This document shows positions 43,875 through 52,703 of a DNA stretch of 64,000 nt, one piece after another. The stretch covers positions 1-64,000 of the forward strand of contig JBJOHV010000041.1 of assembly GCA_046047495.1 (NCBI GenBank), given 5' to 3'. Source of the DNA: NORP240 sp046047495 (lineage in GTDB: Bacteria; Pseudomonadota; Gammaproteobacteria; Pseudomonadales; Pseudohongiellaceae). Numbering within the stretch: position 1 is the stretch's first letter; each line of letters opens with the position of its first letter. Under the pieces are notes generated by a model. The model made no database searches and was not told the DNA's origin. It saw only the letters and a list, made by a program, of their open reading frames with translations. The translations under genes were made by a program, and so were the position numbers.

Positions 43875-44962
43875 TGGATATGCTGTCCAGACATCAGGTG
43901 TGGAAGGGGCTGCGCTTCGGTCTGGCCCTGCTTGCCCTCGTGACCGCCCAGGCCGGTGTGGCTCAGTCTGACCCATCCGCTGCCGCCAATTATTTCCTCG
44001 AGCGGCCGGAGAGCAGCAAATATGCAGTGATCCTCACCGGACCTTCGGTGGGGGAGGAGACCCTGGCGCGCTTCCGTCAATGGTCCTACACGCTGCATGA
44101 TGTATTGATTCGGGATTACGGTTATACGTCGGATTCCATCACATTGCTCATGGGTGACGGAAGTGATGCTTCACCAGGCAGTGTGCGTATCGACGGGGCC
44201 TGTGACCGTGAGCAGATCCAGGGTCAACTGGCTACCCTGCAGGCCAGGGTGAAGGATGGTGACCAGATTACCCTGTTTCTCATCGGTCATGGCTCAGGTC
44301 GGGAGGATGAAGCCAAATTCAATATTGTCGGTCCTGATATCACCGGAAACGAATTCGCCGACATGCTGGATGCCTTTGATGCCCAGGACATGGTCATAGT
44401 CAATACCACGAGTGCCAGCTACGGGTTTTCCGCATCCCTGTCCAGTGAGGGCAGGGTGGTGATATCGGCCACCCGGTCGCCGGCGGAGCGCTATGACCCC
44501 ATGTTTTCCGAGTATTTCATCGAGGCCCTCGACGGACGCAATGGTGATCGGGACAAGAATAACCGTGTGTCCATGCTGGAGGCCTTCAACTATGCCAAGC
44601 AGAGTGTGGAGCAGTACTACGAGGAGCAGGGTCGTCTGGCCGCCGAGCATGCCAGTCTGGACGACAACGGCGATGCGCTTTTCACCCTCAATCCGGCACC
44701 CAGTGACTCTGATGGACGCCTGGCGGAAATAGCCTATATCGATGTATTGCGTGCCACCGATGAAAATCTGCCACCCCAGGCTCTGGCGCTGAAAGCCCGC
44801 ATGCAGGAACTTGAGCGGGAAGTGTTCATTCTGCGTGGCCGCAAGGCCGACTTCCTGGCGGCGGATTATTGGGGCCGCATGGAAGAATTACTGGTAGACC
44901 TGGCTCGCACAACGGAGCAATTCAATGGACTCGCTGGACAGACATCCAATGCAGCACAGTAA
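43874..44962 (+). CDS. exported caspase-fold (C13/C14-like) protein lacking the catalytic cysteine
   Basis: A 362-residue protein with a signal peptide (LALLALVTAQAGVAQ). Residues about 45-220 have a caspase-like layout: YAVILTGPSVGEETLARFRQ, then LFLIGHGSG with the expected catalytic His, then MVIVNTTSASYGFS where caspases and legumain-like peptidases carry the Cys. Here that position is Ser/Thr, so cysteine protease chemistry is not possible. The C-terminal part (NNRVSMLEAFNYAKQSVEQY, EHASLDDNGDALF) is helical and coiled. Start at 43874 overlaps the previous stop; GTG 43871 is an alternative. The 3' end overlaps the TPR-peptidase gene by 38 bases. Confidence 0.72.
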   Translation: MDMLSRHQVWKGLRFGLALLALVTAQAGVAQSDPSAAANYFLERPESSKYAVILTGPSVGEETLARFRQWSYTLHDVLIRDYGYTSDSITLLMGDGSDASPGSVRIDGACDREQIQGQLATLQARVKDGDQITLFLIGHGSGREDEAKFNIVGPDITGNEFADMLDAFDAQDMVIVNTTSASYGFSASLSSEGRVVISATRSPAERYDPMFSEYFIEALDGRNGDRDKNNRVSMLEAFNYAKQSVEQYYEEQGRLAAEHASLDDNGDALFTLNPAPSDSDGRLAEIAYIDVLRATDENLPPQALALKARMQELEREVFILRGRKADFLAADYWGRMEELLVDLARTTEQFNGLAGQTSNAAQ

Positions 44963-47651
44963 ACCGTTCAATCCCGGCGCCGCGCTCTGGCTGATTGCCA
45001 TTCTTGCGGTGCCGCAACTGGCTCCGGCACAACCGGTGGATTTCGGTCGGGACGCCACTGACGATGCACCCCTCATGCGTGGTGAGCAGCTGTTTCAGAC
45101 CGGCTCTTTCGTGGCTGCGGCGGAGGTATTCAAACAGGCGGACGGGTTGGACCGTGCCGAGGGTGTGGTAGGTGCCAGCCGCTCCTACGCCATGATGGGA
45201 AATCATGCCGATGCCATCAAAGTCTGCGAGGAGGCCATTCCGGGTCGGGATTATGCCGAGCATCCCCTTATCGCCACCCAGCTTGCCGAAGTGCTGCGAA
45301 GTGTGGGACGTTCCGCCGAGGCGTTGGATATTCTGCGGGCCGTAGTTGAGGGTCCGCTGGAGCCGCCGGTGCGATCCCTGGTGCAGTATGGCAGCCTGTT
45401 GAAATTTGTCGGACAGCGCAATGCTGCCACACCGGTTCTGGAGCAGGCCATCCAGCGTTACGACGATGGCCTGGTGTTTGCGTCCGAAGACGTGGCCATG
45501 GTGGCGCTGGCTGCCTGGTTGCTGGACCGCTTCCATGATGCCAACAGCCTGTTCGGTGAAGCCGTGCGAGCCAATCCCAACAACCTGGAGGCGCACCAGT
45601 TGTGGGGTGACCTGTTTCAGGAAAAATACAATGCCGCGGAAGCGGAGCGCTCCTATCAGGACATCCTCGAGATCAATAACCGCTATGTCCCCGCGCTGGT
45701 GGGCATGGCCCGGGTGCAGGGTGATCAACGTGCGCTGCAGCGAGCCCTGGCCATCAACCCCAGTTATGTCCCCGGTATCGAGACCTATGCCCTGATGTTG
45801 CAGCGCAACAATCGGCGGGACGAGGCACGCAATTTCTTTGAGCAGGCCCTGGCCGTCAATCCTGAAGCGCTGAATGTGCTGAGTGCCATGGCCGCCGATG
45901 CCGCCATGCACGAGCGCATGGCCGAATACGAGGAGCTCAAGGCGCGGGTGCATGCCTTCAGCCCGAACAACCCGGTGTTCCTGGCCAACGTGGCAGACGT
46001 GTTCGGCAACAACTACCGATTCACCGAGGCCGTGCAATACGCCCGGGAAGCCATTGCCGTCGATCCAGCCTACTGGCAGGCCTACACCCTGCTGGGTACC
46101 AATCTGGTCCGCCTGGGGGAAGAGGAGGAAGGCAAGTTGAACCTGGAGGTCGGTTTCGAAAACGACCCGTTCAATGTCATGACGTCCAACACACTCAAGG
46201 TGTTCGACACCCTGGCCACATACGAAACCCTCGAGAGCGAGCATTTCAAGGTGCAGATGAGCAGCAACGATGCGGACATCCTGTGGCCTTATCTGGAGCC
46301 CCTGTTGGAGGAGGCCTGGACCACCCTGAGTGCCAAATACGGCTTTGAGCCCGAGTCTCCCGTGCTGATCCAGGTGTTCGAGAATTCGGAGGACTTCGCG
46401 GTGCGGTCAGTGGGCCTGCCGGACATCGGCCCATTGGTGGGCATTTGTTTCGGCAAGGTGATCACCCTCATTTCCCCGGATACCCTGACCGCCAACTGGC
46501 AGGAGATCGTGTGGCATGAATTCATGCACGTCATCACCCTGCAGATGACCGGCAATCGCATGCCCCGCTGGCTGTCGGAGGGCATCTCCGTTTGGGAGGA
46601 GTCCGAGGGCCGTCCCTACTGGGGCCGCCGCCAGGGTCTGGACCTGGTGCGTGCCGTGCAGCAGAACAAACTGCTCCATGTGGGCAATCTGAATGCCGGT
46701 TTCACCGGTGCCGAGACCAATGCCGATCTGGGGTTCGCCTACTTCCAGTCCTATCTGGTGGTGGACTACATCACCGAGGAATATGGCTTCGACAAGCTGG
46801 TGGAACTGGTGAAGCAATATGCCTTGATCAAGGAAGAGAACGACATGTTCGTGGATGTGTTCGATGAGTCCCTGGAGTCATTCGATGCCGGATTCCGCAC
46901 CTGGGCCGACCGCCGGGTGGAGGCCATTAATGTCTATGTGCATACCGAGGACGTGCCTGATGAAGGGGAAGGCCATGGCCATGGCATCCGGGAAAATTCC
47001 AGTGCCATCCTGGCCGAGCTCTACAACAACACCTCGCTGAAACAGCACATGCTGCAGCGTATCCAGAACGAGCCGCGGGATTTCCAGGCCTATCTGCAAT
47101 TGGGCATTGTGCTGTTCAAGGAGGACAATTTCGAGGAGGCCCGCCGCTATCTGGAGGCCGCTCATGACATGATGCCGGATTACACCGGCTATCCCAGCCC
47201 GCCCCTGGTGCTGGCCCAGATTTACGAGCGGGAGGGCAATCGGGCCGGCCAGCTGGAGCAGTTGAAACTGCTGTTGCAGAATCAGCAGCACGATTTTGAT
47301 TCCGCCATGATCCTGGCCGCGGCGGCGGTAGAAGCTGGCAACGTGGAAGAGGCCGGGTATTACCTGGATCGCGCCCTGCAGGTTGACCCTTACCGTATCG
47401 ATGTGCACAGGCTCAAGGCCAGCTTTGCGGACCTGGTGAATGATCCCCAGATGGCCGTCACCGAGTACGAAGTTCTGCTGAAGCTGGATATCAATGATCC
47501 GGTGGAGGCACAAACCAATCTGGCGGCAGCCTATCTGCGTAACGGCCAGCACGACGAAGCCCGCCGCAATGTTCTCAGTGCCCTGGAAATTGCTCCCAGT
47601 TACCAGCGGGCCCAACAGGTGCTGCTGCAGGCCGTGGACAGCAGGCCTTGA
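44925..47651 (+). CDS. exported TPR protein with gluzincin (peptidase MA-like) HExxH domain
   Basis: A 908-residue exported protein. GGAG seven bases before ATG 44925 decides the start, which lies inside the caspase-like gene; the signal peptide ends near LAPAQP. TPR-type helical repeats fill about 45-430 and 700-900 (for example AVRANPNNLEAHQLWGDLF). Between them, about 435-690, is a peptidase-MA-like metalloprotease region: WHEFMHVITLQM gives the HExxH zinc motif and MPRWLSEGISVWEES the downstream Glu ligand. Both are intact, so it could be the active enzyme of the operon, or bind peptides. A TTGA overlap couples it to the DUF4159 gene. Confidence 0.82.
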   Translation: MDSLDRHPMQHSKPFNPGAALWLIAILAVPQLAPAQPVDFGRDATDDAPLMRGEQLFQTGSFVAAAEVFKQADGLDRAEGVVGASRSYAMMGNHADAIKVCEEAIPGRDYAEHPLIATQLAEVLRSVGRSAEALDILRAVVEGPLEPPVRSLVQYGSLLKFVGQRNAATPVLEQAIQRYDDGLVFASEDVAMVALAAWLLDRFHDANSLFGEAVRANPNNLEAHQLWGDLFQEKYNAAEAERSYQDILEINNRYVPALVGMARVQGDQRALQRALAINPSYVPGIETYALMLQRNNRRDEARNFFEQALAVNPEALNVLSAMAADAAMHERMAEYEELKARVHAFSPNNPVFLANVADVFGNNYRFTEAVQYAREAIAVDPAYWQAYTLLGTNLVRLGEEEEGKLNLEVGFENDPFNVMTSNTLKVFDTLATYETLESEHFKVQMSSNDADILWPYLEPLLEEAWTTLSAKYGFEPESPVLIQVFENSEDFAVRSVGLPDIGPLVGICFGKVITLISPDTLTANWQEIVWHEFMHVITLQMTGNRMPRWLSEGISVWEESEGRPYWGRRQGLDLVRAVQQNKLLHVGNLNAGFTGAETNADLGFAYFQSYLVVDYITEEYGFDKLVELVKQYALIKEENDMFVDVFDESLESFDAGFRTWADRRVEAINVYVHTEDVPDEGEGHGHGIRENSSAILAELYNNTSLKQHMLQRIQNEPRDFQAYLQLGIVLFKEDNFEEARRYLEAAHDMMPDYTGYPSPPLVLAQIYEREGNRAGQLEQLKLLLQNQQHDFDSAMILAAAAVEAGNVEEAGYYLDRALQVDPYRIDVHRLKASFADLVNDPQMAVTEYEVLLKLDINDPVEAQTNLAAAYLRNGQHDEARRNVLSALEIAPSYQRAQQVLLQAVDSRP

Positions 47652-48532
47652 AGACTTTTTTCCGCCACCTTGCCCCGGCCTGTCGGCCTCGTCCGGTTCT
47701 GTCCCTGACCGTCGGGCTGCTGCTCCTGTGTCTGGGTAACGGGGCTCTCGGGCAGCGCAACGAGTTCCTGGCGCTGCGCCAGGACGAGGATCTGGCGGTC
47801 TATGGCACCGATATCACCGAGTTCACCTGGATGCGTGGTCGTTACACCAATTATGGTGGCGGATCCCAGGGTGGATACGGTGGCTTCGGTCGGCGGGGTG
47901 GCTGGTGGGATACCGATTATCCCGATGCCGATGAGAATTTTCTGCGTGGTGTGCAGCGCTATACCAACATAGACACCAATCCCCGTAACCACGGTTATGT
48001 GGAGCTGACGGACCCGCGCCTGTACGAGCACATGTTCCTGTACATGAACTGGAAGCGGGTGCCCATCGGCTCATCCTACAGCGGGCCCAATTTCAGTCCC
48101 GAAGAGATCGAGGCGTTGCGGGAATTCATGTTCCGTGGCGGATTTGTCATGGTGGACGACTTCTGGGGTGAACCCCACCTGGCGGACATGATGATGGAGA
48201 TCGGCAAGATTTTCCCGGAGCGGGAGATCGTGCAACTGGACACCAGCCATGAGATATTTCATATCTTTTTCGATATCGACGAGATAGCCCAGGTGCCGGG
48301 CCGCATGGTGACCTGGGACCGTGGCGGCTACTTCAGCCTGGATGACCCCAATTACCCGCCGGCCGTCTATGCCGTGCTGGATGATGATGGCCGCGTGATG
48401 ATGGTGGCCAATTACAATACCGATCTGGGTGATGGATGGGAGCACACGTTTTATGAGCCTTTCCCCACCAAGTACAGCAACGAAGCCTACAAGATCACCA
48501 TCAATTTTTTGATCTACGCATTCAGTCACTAA
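47648..48532 (+). CDS. exported DUF4159 protein
   Basis: A 294-residue protein with a signal peptide (VLSLTVGLLLLCLGNGALGQ). The body is a DUF4159 domain, found repeatedly beside MoxR/vWA genes: YTNIDTNPRNHGYVELTDPRL, FMFRGGFVMVDDFWGE and DTSHEIFHIFFDIDEIAQVP. The segment is thought to form a Rossmann-like amidotransferase-type fold; function unknown. A Gly-rich loop (YGGGSQGGYGGFGRRGGWW) follows the N-terminal strands. The TTG start at 47648 overlaps the previous stop (TTGA), which I accept because no other start gives a signal peptide. Confidence 0.78.
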   Translation: MKTFFRHLAPACRPRPVLSLTVGLLLLCLGNGALGQRNEFLALRQDEDLAVYGTDITEFTWMRGRYTNYGGGSQGGYGGFGRRGGWWDTDYPDADENFLRGVQRYTNIDTNPRNHGYVELTDPRLYEHMFLYMNWKRVPIGSSYSGPNFSPEEIEALREFMFRGGFVMVDDFWGEPHLADMMMEIGKIFPEREIVQLDTSHEIFHIFFDIDEIAQVPGRMVTWDRGGYFSLDDPNYPPAVYAVLDDDGRVMMVANYNTDLGDGWEHTFYEPFPTKYSNEAYKITINFLIYAFSH

Positions 48533-48550
48533 TAAGAGCAGGAACCGCAC

Positions 48551-49591
48551 ATGTCAGACATCGCAGAAGCAGTCACCGCCCCGGAAGCCATCGACAGTCC
48601 GGATGACCTTACCCTGGTCCGCAAGATGCAGGAGGGTCGTGAACAGATCGTCAATGAGATCCGCAAGGTCATCATCGGGCAGGAGGCCATCATCGATGAG
48701 CTGCTGATCGCGCTGTTTGCCGGTGGTCACTGTCTCGTCACCGGTGTGCCCGGACTGGCGAAGACCCTGCTCATCAAGACCGTGGCCGATATTCTGCAGG
48801 TCAAGTTCAGTCGTATCCAGTTCACCCCGGACCTGATGCCGTCGGACGTGGTGGGGTCGGAAATCGTTTCCGAGGAGGGTGGCCGCCGCGAGATGCGCTT
48901 TGTGAAAGGTCCCATCTTCTGCAATATCCTGCTGGCGGACGAGATCAATCGCACGCCGCCCAAGACCCAGTCCGCCTTGCTGGAGGCCATGGAGGAGCGC
49001 CAGGTCACGGCTGCCGGTGTCACCCATCCCATGGCCAAACCCTTTTTCGTGCTGGCCACCCAGAACCCCATCGAACTGGAAGGCACCTATCCATTGCCGG
49101 AAGCCCAGTTGGACCGTTTCATGTTCAAGATCGAGTTGGGCTATCTGTCCGAAGAGGATGAGGTGGCCGTGGTGAGCAGCACCACCCAGACCCGCGATAC
49201 CGCCCTGTCCCATCCTCTGAGTGGCGAGGATATCCTCGAATTCCAGCGTATCGCGCGCCAGGTGCCGGCGGCCAAGGCAGTCGTGCAGTATGCCGTGCGC
49301 CTGGTCCATGCATCCCGTCCACAGAGCCCCACGGCGCCGGATTTCGTGCGGGACTGGGTCAGCTGGGGAGCCGGCATCCGGGCCTCCCAGAACCTGATCC
49401 TGGCAGGCAAGGTGAGAGCACTGCTGCTGGGTCGTTACAACGTGTCCTATGGTGATGTGCGGGCCCTGGCGCCTTCCGTCCTGCGTCACCGGATTCTTTT
49501 GAATTTCCATGCCGAAGCCGAACGCATCACCACGGATGAGGTGATCCGGCGTCTGCTGCAATCGGTGCCGGCCCCGGCCGCCGAACTCTGA
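48551..49591 (+). CDS. MoxR-family AAA+ ATPase
   Basis: A 346-residue cytosolic AAA+ chaperone of the MoxR family. Walker A GVPGLAKT is at residues 65-72, Walker B LLADEINRTPPKTQSALLEA near 133, sensor region FVLATQNPIELEGTYPLPEA near 170, and arginine-finger loop AQLDRFMFKIELGY. MoxR proteins remodel or activate partner proteins together with DUF58 and vWA proteins; both follow immediately (20 bases, then zero). RBS: AAGAGCAGGAACC. It is the motor of the operon. Confidence 0.95.
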   Translation: MSDIAEAVTAPEAIDSPDDLTLVRKMQEGREQIVNEIRKVIIGQEAIIDELLIALFAGGHCLVTGVPGLAKTLLIKTVADILQVKFSRIQFTPDLMPSDVVGSEIVSEEGGRREMRFVKGPIFCNILLADEINRTPPKTQSALLEAMEERQVTAAGVTHPMAKPFFVLATQNPIELEGTYPLPEAQLDRFMFKIELGYLSEEDEVAVVSSTTQTRDTALSHPLSGEDILEFQRIARQVPAAKAVVQYAVRLVHASRPQSPTAPDFVRDWVSWGAGIRASQNLILAGKVRALLLGRYNVSYGDVRALAPSVLRHRILLNFHAEAERITTDEVIRRLLQSVPAPAAEL

Positions 49592-49611
49592 TCCTACAGG
49601 ACACCCAGCCC

Positions 49612-50505
49612 ATGGCCGACAGTATCAATTTCCTGGACCCCCGGGTGCTGGCCAGTGTGGACAACCTGGAACTGCGGGCGCGGGTGGTTGTGGAAGGCTT
49701 CATGTCCGGTCTGCACAAGAGCCCCAATCGCGGTTTCAGCGTGGAGTTCAATGATTACCGGCATTACTATCCCGGCGATGACATGCGCCATGTGGACTGG
49801 AAGCTGTATGCCCGCAGCGAAAAGTTTTATATCAAGCAGTATGAGGATGAGACCAACCTGCGCTGCTACATCGTGCTGGATGCCAGTGCCTCCATGGATT
49901 ACAGTTCCGGTGGAATCAGCAAGCTCGAATATGGTCGCACCCTGGCTTCGGCCCTGGCCTATTTCATCATGCGACAGCGGGACGCGGTGGGATTGATCAC
50001 CTTTGACAGTGAGGTGCGCGACTATATACCCGCCAAGAGCCGCCAGCCCCATCTGATCCGAATCCTGCGCACTCTGGCCACTCTGGAATCCGGTACCCGC
50101 ACCGATGTGGTCAAGCCGCTGTCCAATCTGGCAGGGCACCTGCGCAAGAAGAGCCTGGTCATACTCATAACCGATCTGTTGGACGATGAAACCCGGGTGA
50201 TCAATTCCCTGCAGAACCTGCGCTCCATGGGCAATGATGTGATTGCGTTTCAACTCATGGATGATGCCGAGCTGAATTTCCCTTTCAACGAGGCATCGGA
50301 GTTCATCGATCTGGAAAACAACGAGTCCTATATCACCTCGCCGGCGGCGATTCGCGAAGCCTATCTTGCGAACCTCAATGAGTTTCTGGATTTTTGCCGC
50401 AAGAAATGCCAGAGCAGCGGTGTGGACTATTGCCTGCTGAATACCAGCAAACCACTGGATGAGGCACTTTCAGCCTATCTGTCCAAACGGGCCAAGAGTT
50501 TCTAA
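49612..50505 (+). CDS. DUF58 (vWA-like) protein, MoxR partner
   Basis: A 297-residue soluble DUF58 protein, the usual cytosolic partner of MoxR ATPases. The DUF58 signature GDDMRHVDWKLYARSEKFYI lies near residues 57-76 and a vWA-type metal site DASASMDYSS near 90. VILITDLLDDETRVI supports the vWA fold. The ATG at 49612 is 20 bases after moxR, and the BatA-like ATG follows its stop directly (TAAATG). Confidence 0.92.
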   Translation: MADSINFLDPRVLASVDNLELRARVVVEGFMSGLHKSPNRGFSVEFNDYRHYYPGDDMRHVDWKLYARSEKFYIKQYEDETNLRCYIVLDASASMDYSSGGISKLEYGRTLASALAYFIMRQRDAVGLITFDSEVRDYIPAKSRQPHLIRILRTLATLESGTRTDVVKPLSNLAGHLRKKSLVILITDLLDDETRVINSLQNLRSMGNDVIAFQLMDDAELNFPFNEASEFIDLENNESYITSPAAIREAYLANLNEFLDFCRKKCQSSGVDYCLLNTSKPLDEALSAYLSKRAKSF

Positions 50506-52524
50506 ATGGTATTTCTGTCCCCTTTGTTTCTGATCGGACTGCTGGCGGCAGCCATCCCCATTGCGATCCATCTGATCCGCAAAGAGAAGCCTCCCAAGCT
50601 GATGTTCAGCACCATTCGGTTTCTCAAAAAAACCTCGAAGAAACTCGTGCTTTTCCAGCAGATTCAGCAATGGTTGCTGCTGTTATTGCGTGCCGCGTTG
50701 ATTGCCTTGCTGGTTTTCGCCTTCGCCCGGCCGCTGTTCAACCAGTCCATATCCCGGCTGCTGGACACGGCACCCCAGTCGGTGGTGATTCTGCTGGATA
50801 ACTCCATGAGCATGGCCTACGGCGAGCGTTTCGAAGAAGCCAAGGAGGCCGCTCTGGAGGTGATTGACAGCCTGTCGGCCGGTGACGAGGCGGCTCTGGT
50901 GGTGTTCTCCGGAGGCGTGGACAGCCTGCTTGAGCTCACGTCCGACCTGGACAGCCTGCGGGCCAGCGTGCGCAATCTGGAGCAGCCCGGATTCGGACTG
51001 ACCCGGTATCTGCCGAATCTGCGCCTGGCGGACCAGATGCTGGCAGCATCCCGCTTCGACAACCGGGAGATCTATCTGATTTCCGATTACCAGCAAACCG
51101 GGCTCACCGATGCCGAACCGGGCTGGAAGCTGGCGCCGGGAGTCCGTTTCAATGGCATCGACGTGGGAGAGCAGGAAAGCACGAATCTGGTGTTGACCGA
51201 TGTACGCTCGCCGGAGCAGTTACTGGAAAACACCGGCCCGCAGGCGGTACTGGCCCGGGTCCGCAGCACCGGTACCGTCTATCGCAGCCAGGCGGAAGTG
51301 AGCCTGCGGGTTGATGACAACGTGGTCGACCGGCAAGCGGCGGACTTGGCCAATGCCTCCGAAGCAGTGGTTACTCTCGACGCGACGTTTGAAACTGCCG
51401 GTAGTTACGTCGGCCGGGTTACGGTCAGCGGTGATGAATTCGATTTGGACAATGATTTCTTTTTCACCGTGGATGTGTCGCCCCGCATCCGTGTCCTGGT
51501 TGTGAATGGTGAAGCCTCACCCAACTGGTATGACGACGAGGCCCATTGGTTTGCCCTGGCGGTAAATGCCGCCGAGCAGTCGCCCTTTGCCGCAACGACG
51601 GTGGCCACCTCCGGTCTTAATGCCGGTGTGCTCCAGGACACCGATGTGGTGGTGCTGTTGAACGTGGGGGATTTGAGCCCGGCTCAGGCTGCTGCCGTGG
51701 ATGCCTATGTGAACCAGGGCGGGGGACTTCTGATTGCGCCGGGCGACCGGGTCGATCCCCAGCAGTTCAATCAGCTGCTCAACCGGGTCTCACCGGCCAG
51801 CCTGGAGGCTCCGGGTCCCATGGCGGACGACTATCTGGTAATCGCCGACCTGGATCGCCGCCATCCGATACTGAGGCCATTGACCAGTGACTGGACAGCC
51901 CGCTATCAGGATTACTGGGCACTGACCCCCAATGCCGATGCCGCGGTACTGATGCGCTTCGACAATACCCTGCCTGCCCTGGTGGAGCGCACAGTAGGCG
52001 AGGGACGAAGCATCGTGTTCGCCTCCAGCATGGATCTGGAATGGAATAATCTTGCCCTGCAGGGCATCTTCCTGCCCCTGGTACATGAAACACTGCGTTA
52101 TCTTGTTCAACCGCCTCTGCGCCAGCGGGCCTATGACGTGGGGCAGGTCATCGATTTGAATCTGGATGATGAGGGCGACGTGACTCTGGTTGGACCTGGA
52201 GGTCAGGAGGCGCGTTTCGATCGAGGCAGTGGCCTGCTGTATCCGGATCGACCCGGCATATACCGCGCCACCATCGAGGGGGAAGCACGGGCCTATGCGG
52301 TCAATACCCTGCCGGAGGAATCCAACCTGGCCCGTATCACGGTGGGCAGTATCCACGATGACATCATCAATCCGGACACCAATCCCATTCCATCACGCAC
52401 CGTCAGAACTGCACAGTTGATTGCGGAGCTGGAGCAGCCGCAGCGGATCTGGTGGTGGATTATCGGCCTGGTGATGCTGCTTTTGCTGCTGGAAGCCCAA
52501 ATCGCCAATCGAACCTATCGCTGA
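50506..52524 (+). CDS. BatA-like membrane-anchored vWA protein
   Basis: A 672-residue protein with an N-terminal helix pair (FLSPLFLIGLLAAAIPIAIH; LLLLLRAALIALLVFAFARP), the KLMFSTIRFLKK loop typical of BatA/aerotolerance proteins, a vWA domain (about 85-230, metal site DNSMSM), a beta region, an amidotransferase-like segment (DTDVVVLLNVGDLSPAQ, VNQGGGLLIAPGDRVD) and one C-terminal helix (WWWIIGLVMLLLLLE). It abuts the DUF58 gene and is the last gene of the operon. It is likely the membrane target or receptor of the MoxR-DUF58 pair. Confidence 0.88.
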   Translation: MVFLSPLFLIGLLAAAIPIAIHLIRKEKPPKLMFSTIRFLKKTSKKLVLFQQIQQWLLLLLRAALIALLVFAFARPLFNQSISRLLDTAPQSVVILLDNSMSMAYGERFEEAKEAALEVIDSLSAGDEAALVVFSGGVDSLLELTSDLDSLRASVRNLEQPGFGLTRYLPNLRLADQMLAASRFDNREIYLISDYQQTGLTDAEPGWKLAPGVRFNGIDVGEQESTNLVLTDVRSPEQLLENTGPQAVLARVRSTGTVYRSQAEVSLRVDDNVVDRQAADLANASEAVVTLDATFETAGSYVGRVTVSGDEFDLDNDFFFTVDVSPRIRVLVVNGEASPNWYDDEAHWFALAVNAAEQSPFAATTVATSGLNAGVLQDTDVVVLLNVGDLSPAQAAAVDAYVNQGGGLLIAPGDRVDPQQFNQLLNRVSPASLEAPGPMADDYLVIADLDRRHPILRPLTSDWTARYQDYWALTPNADAAVLMRFDNTLPALVERTVGEGRSIVFASSMDLEWNNLALQGIFLPLVHETLRYLVQPPLRQRAYDVGQVIDLNLDDEGDVTLVGPGGQEARFDRGSGLLYPDRPGIYRATIEGEARAYAVNTLPEESNLARITVGSIHDDIINPDTNPIPSRTVRTAQLIAELEQPQRIWWWIIGLVMLLLLLEAQIANRTYR

Positions 52525-52604
52525 CCGATTTTGTGGAAAAAATGTCCTTAAAAAAATAACTAGCTGAAAAATAAGAAAAAATATTTTTAAAATGTCATCA
52601 ATAT

Positions 52605-52625
52605 GAAATATTTCTGAAATATTTC
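52605..52625. promoter_or_regulatory. tandem 10-bp palindromes (operator candidate)
   Basis: The palindrome GAAATATTTC occurs at 52605-52614 and again at 52616-52625, one base apart. It lies in an AT-rich patch about 60-80 bases upstream of the predicted start point of the next gene, a typical activator position. Confidence 0.5.
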
Positions 52626-52648
52626 ACTCAAAAATGACAGTTTTACTG

Positions 52649-52692
52649 TTGTCTAGTAACAATTCATCGTCCATAGTGTGCCTCCATGGAGG
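52649..52692 (+). promoter_or_regulatory. putative promoter and palindromic ribosome-site region of the 251-aa exported protein
   Basis: TTGTCT (52649-52654) and CATAGT (52672-52677) are 17 bases apart. The predicted start point is near 52684. The perfect palindrome CCTCCATGGAGG (52681-52692) contains the GGAGG ribosome site for the ATG at 52704 and could hide it by pairing. Confidence 0.45.
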
Positions 52693-52703
52693 TACCCTGT
52701 GGC

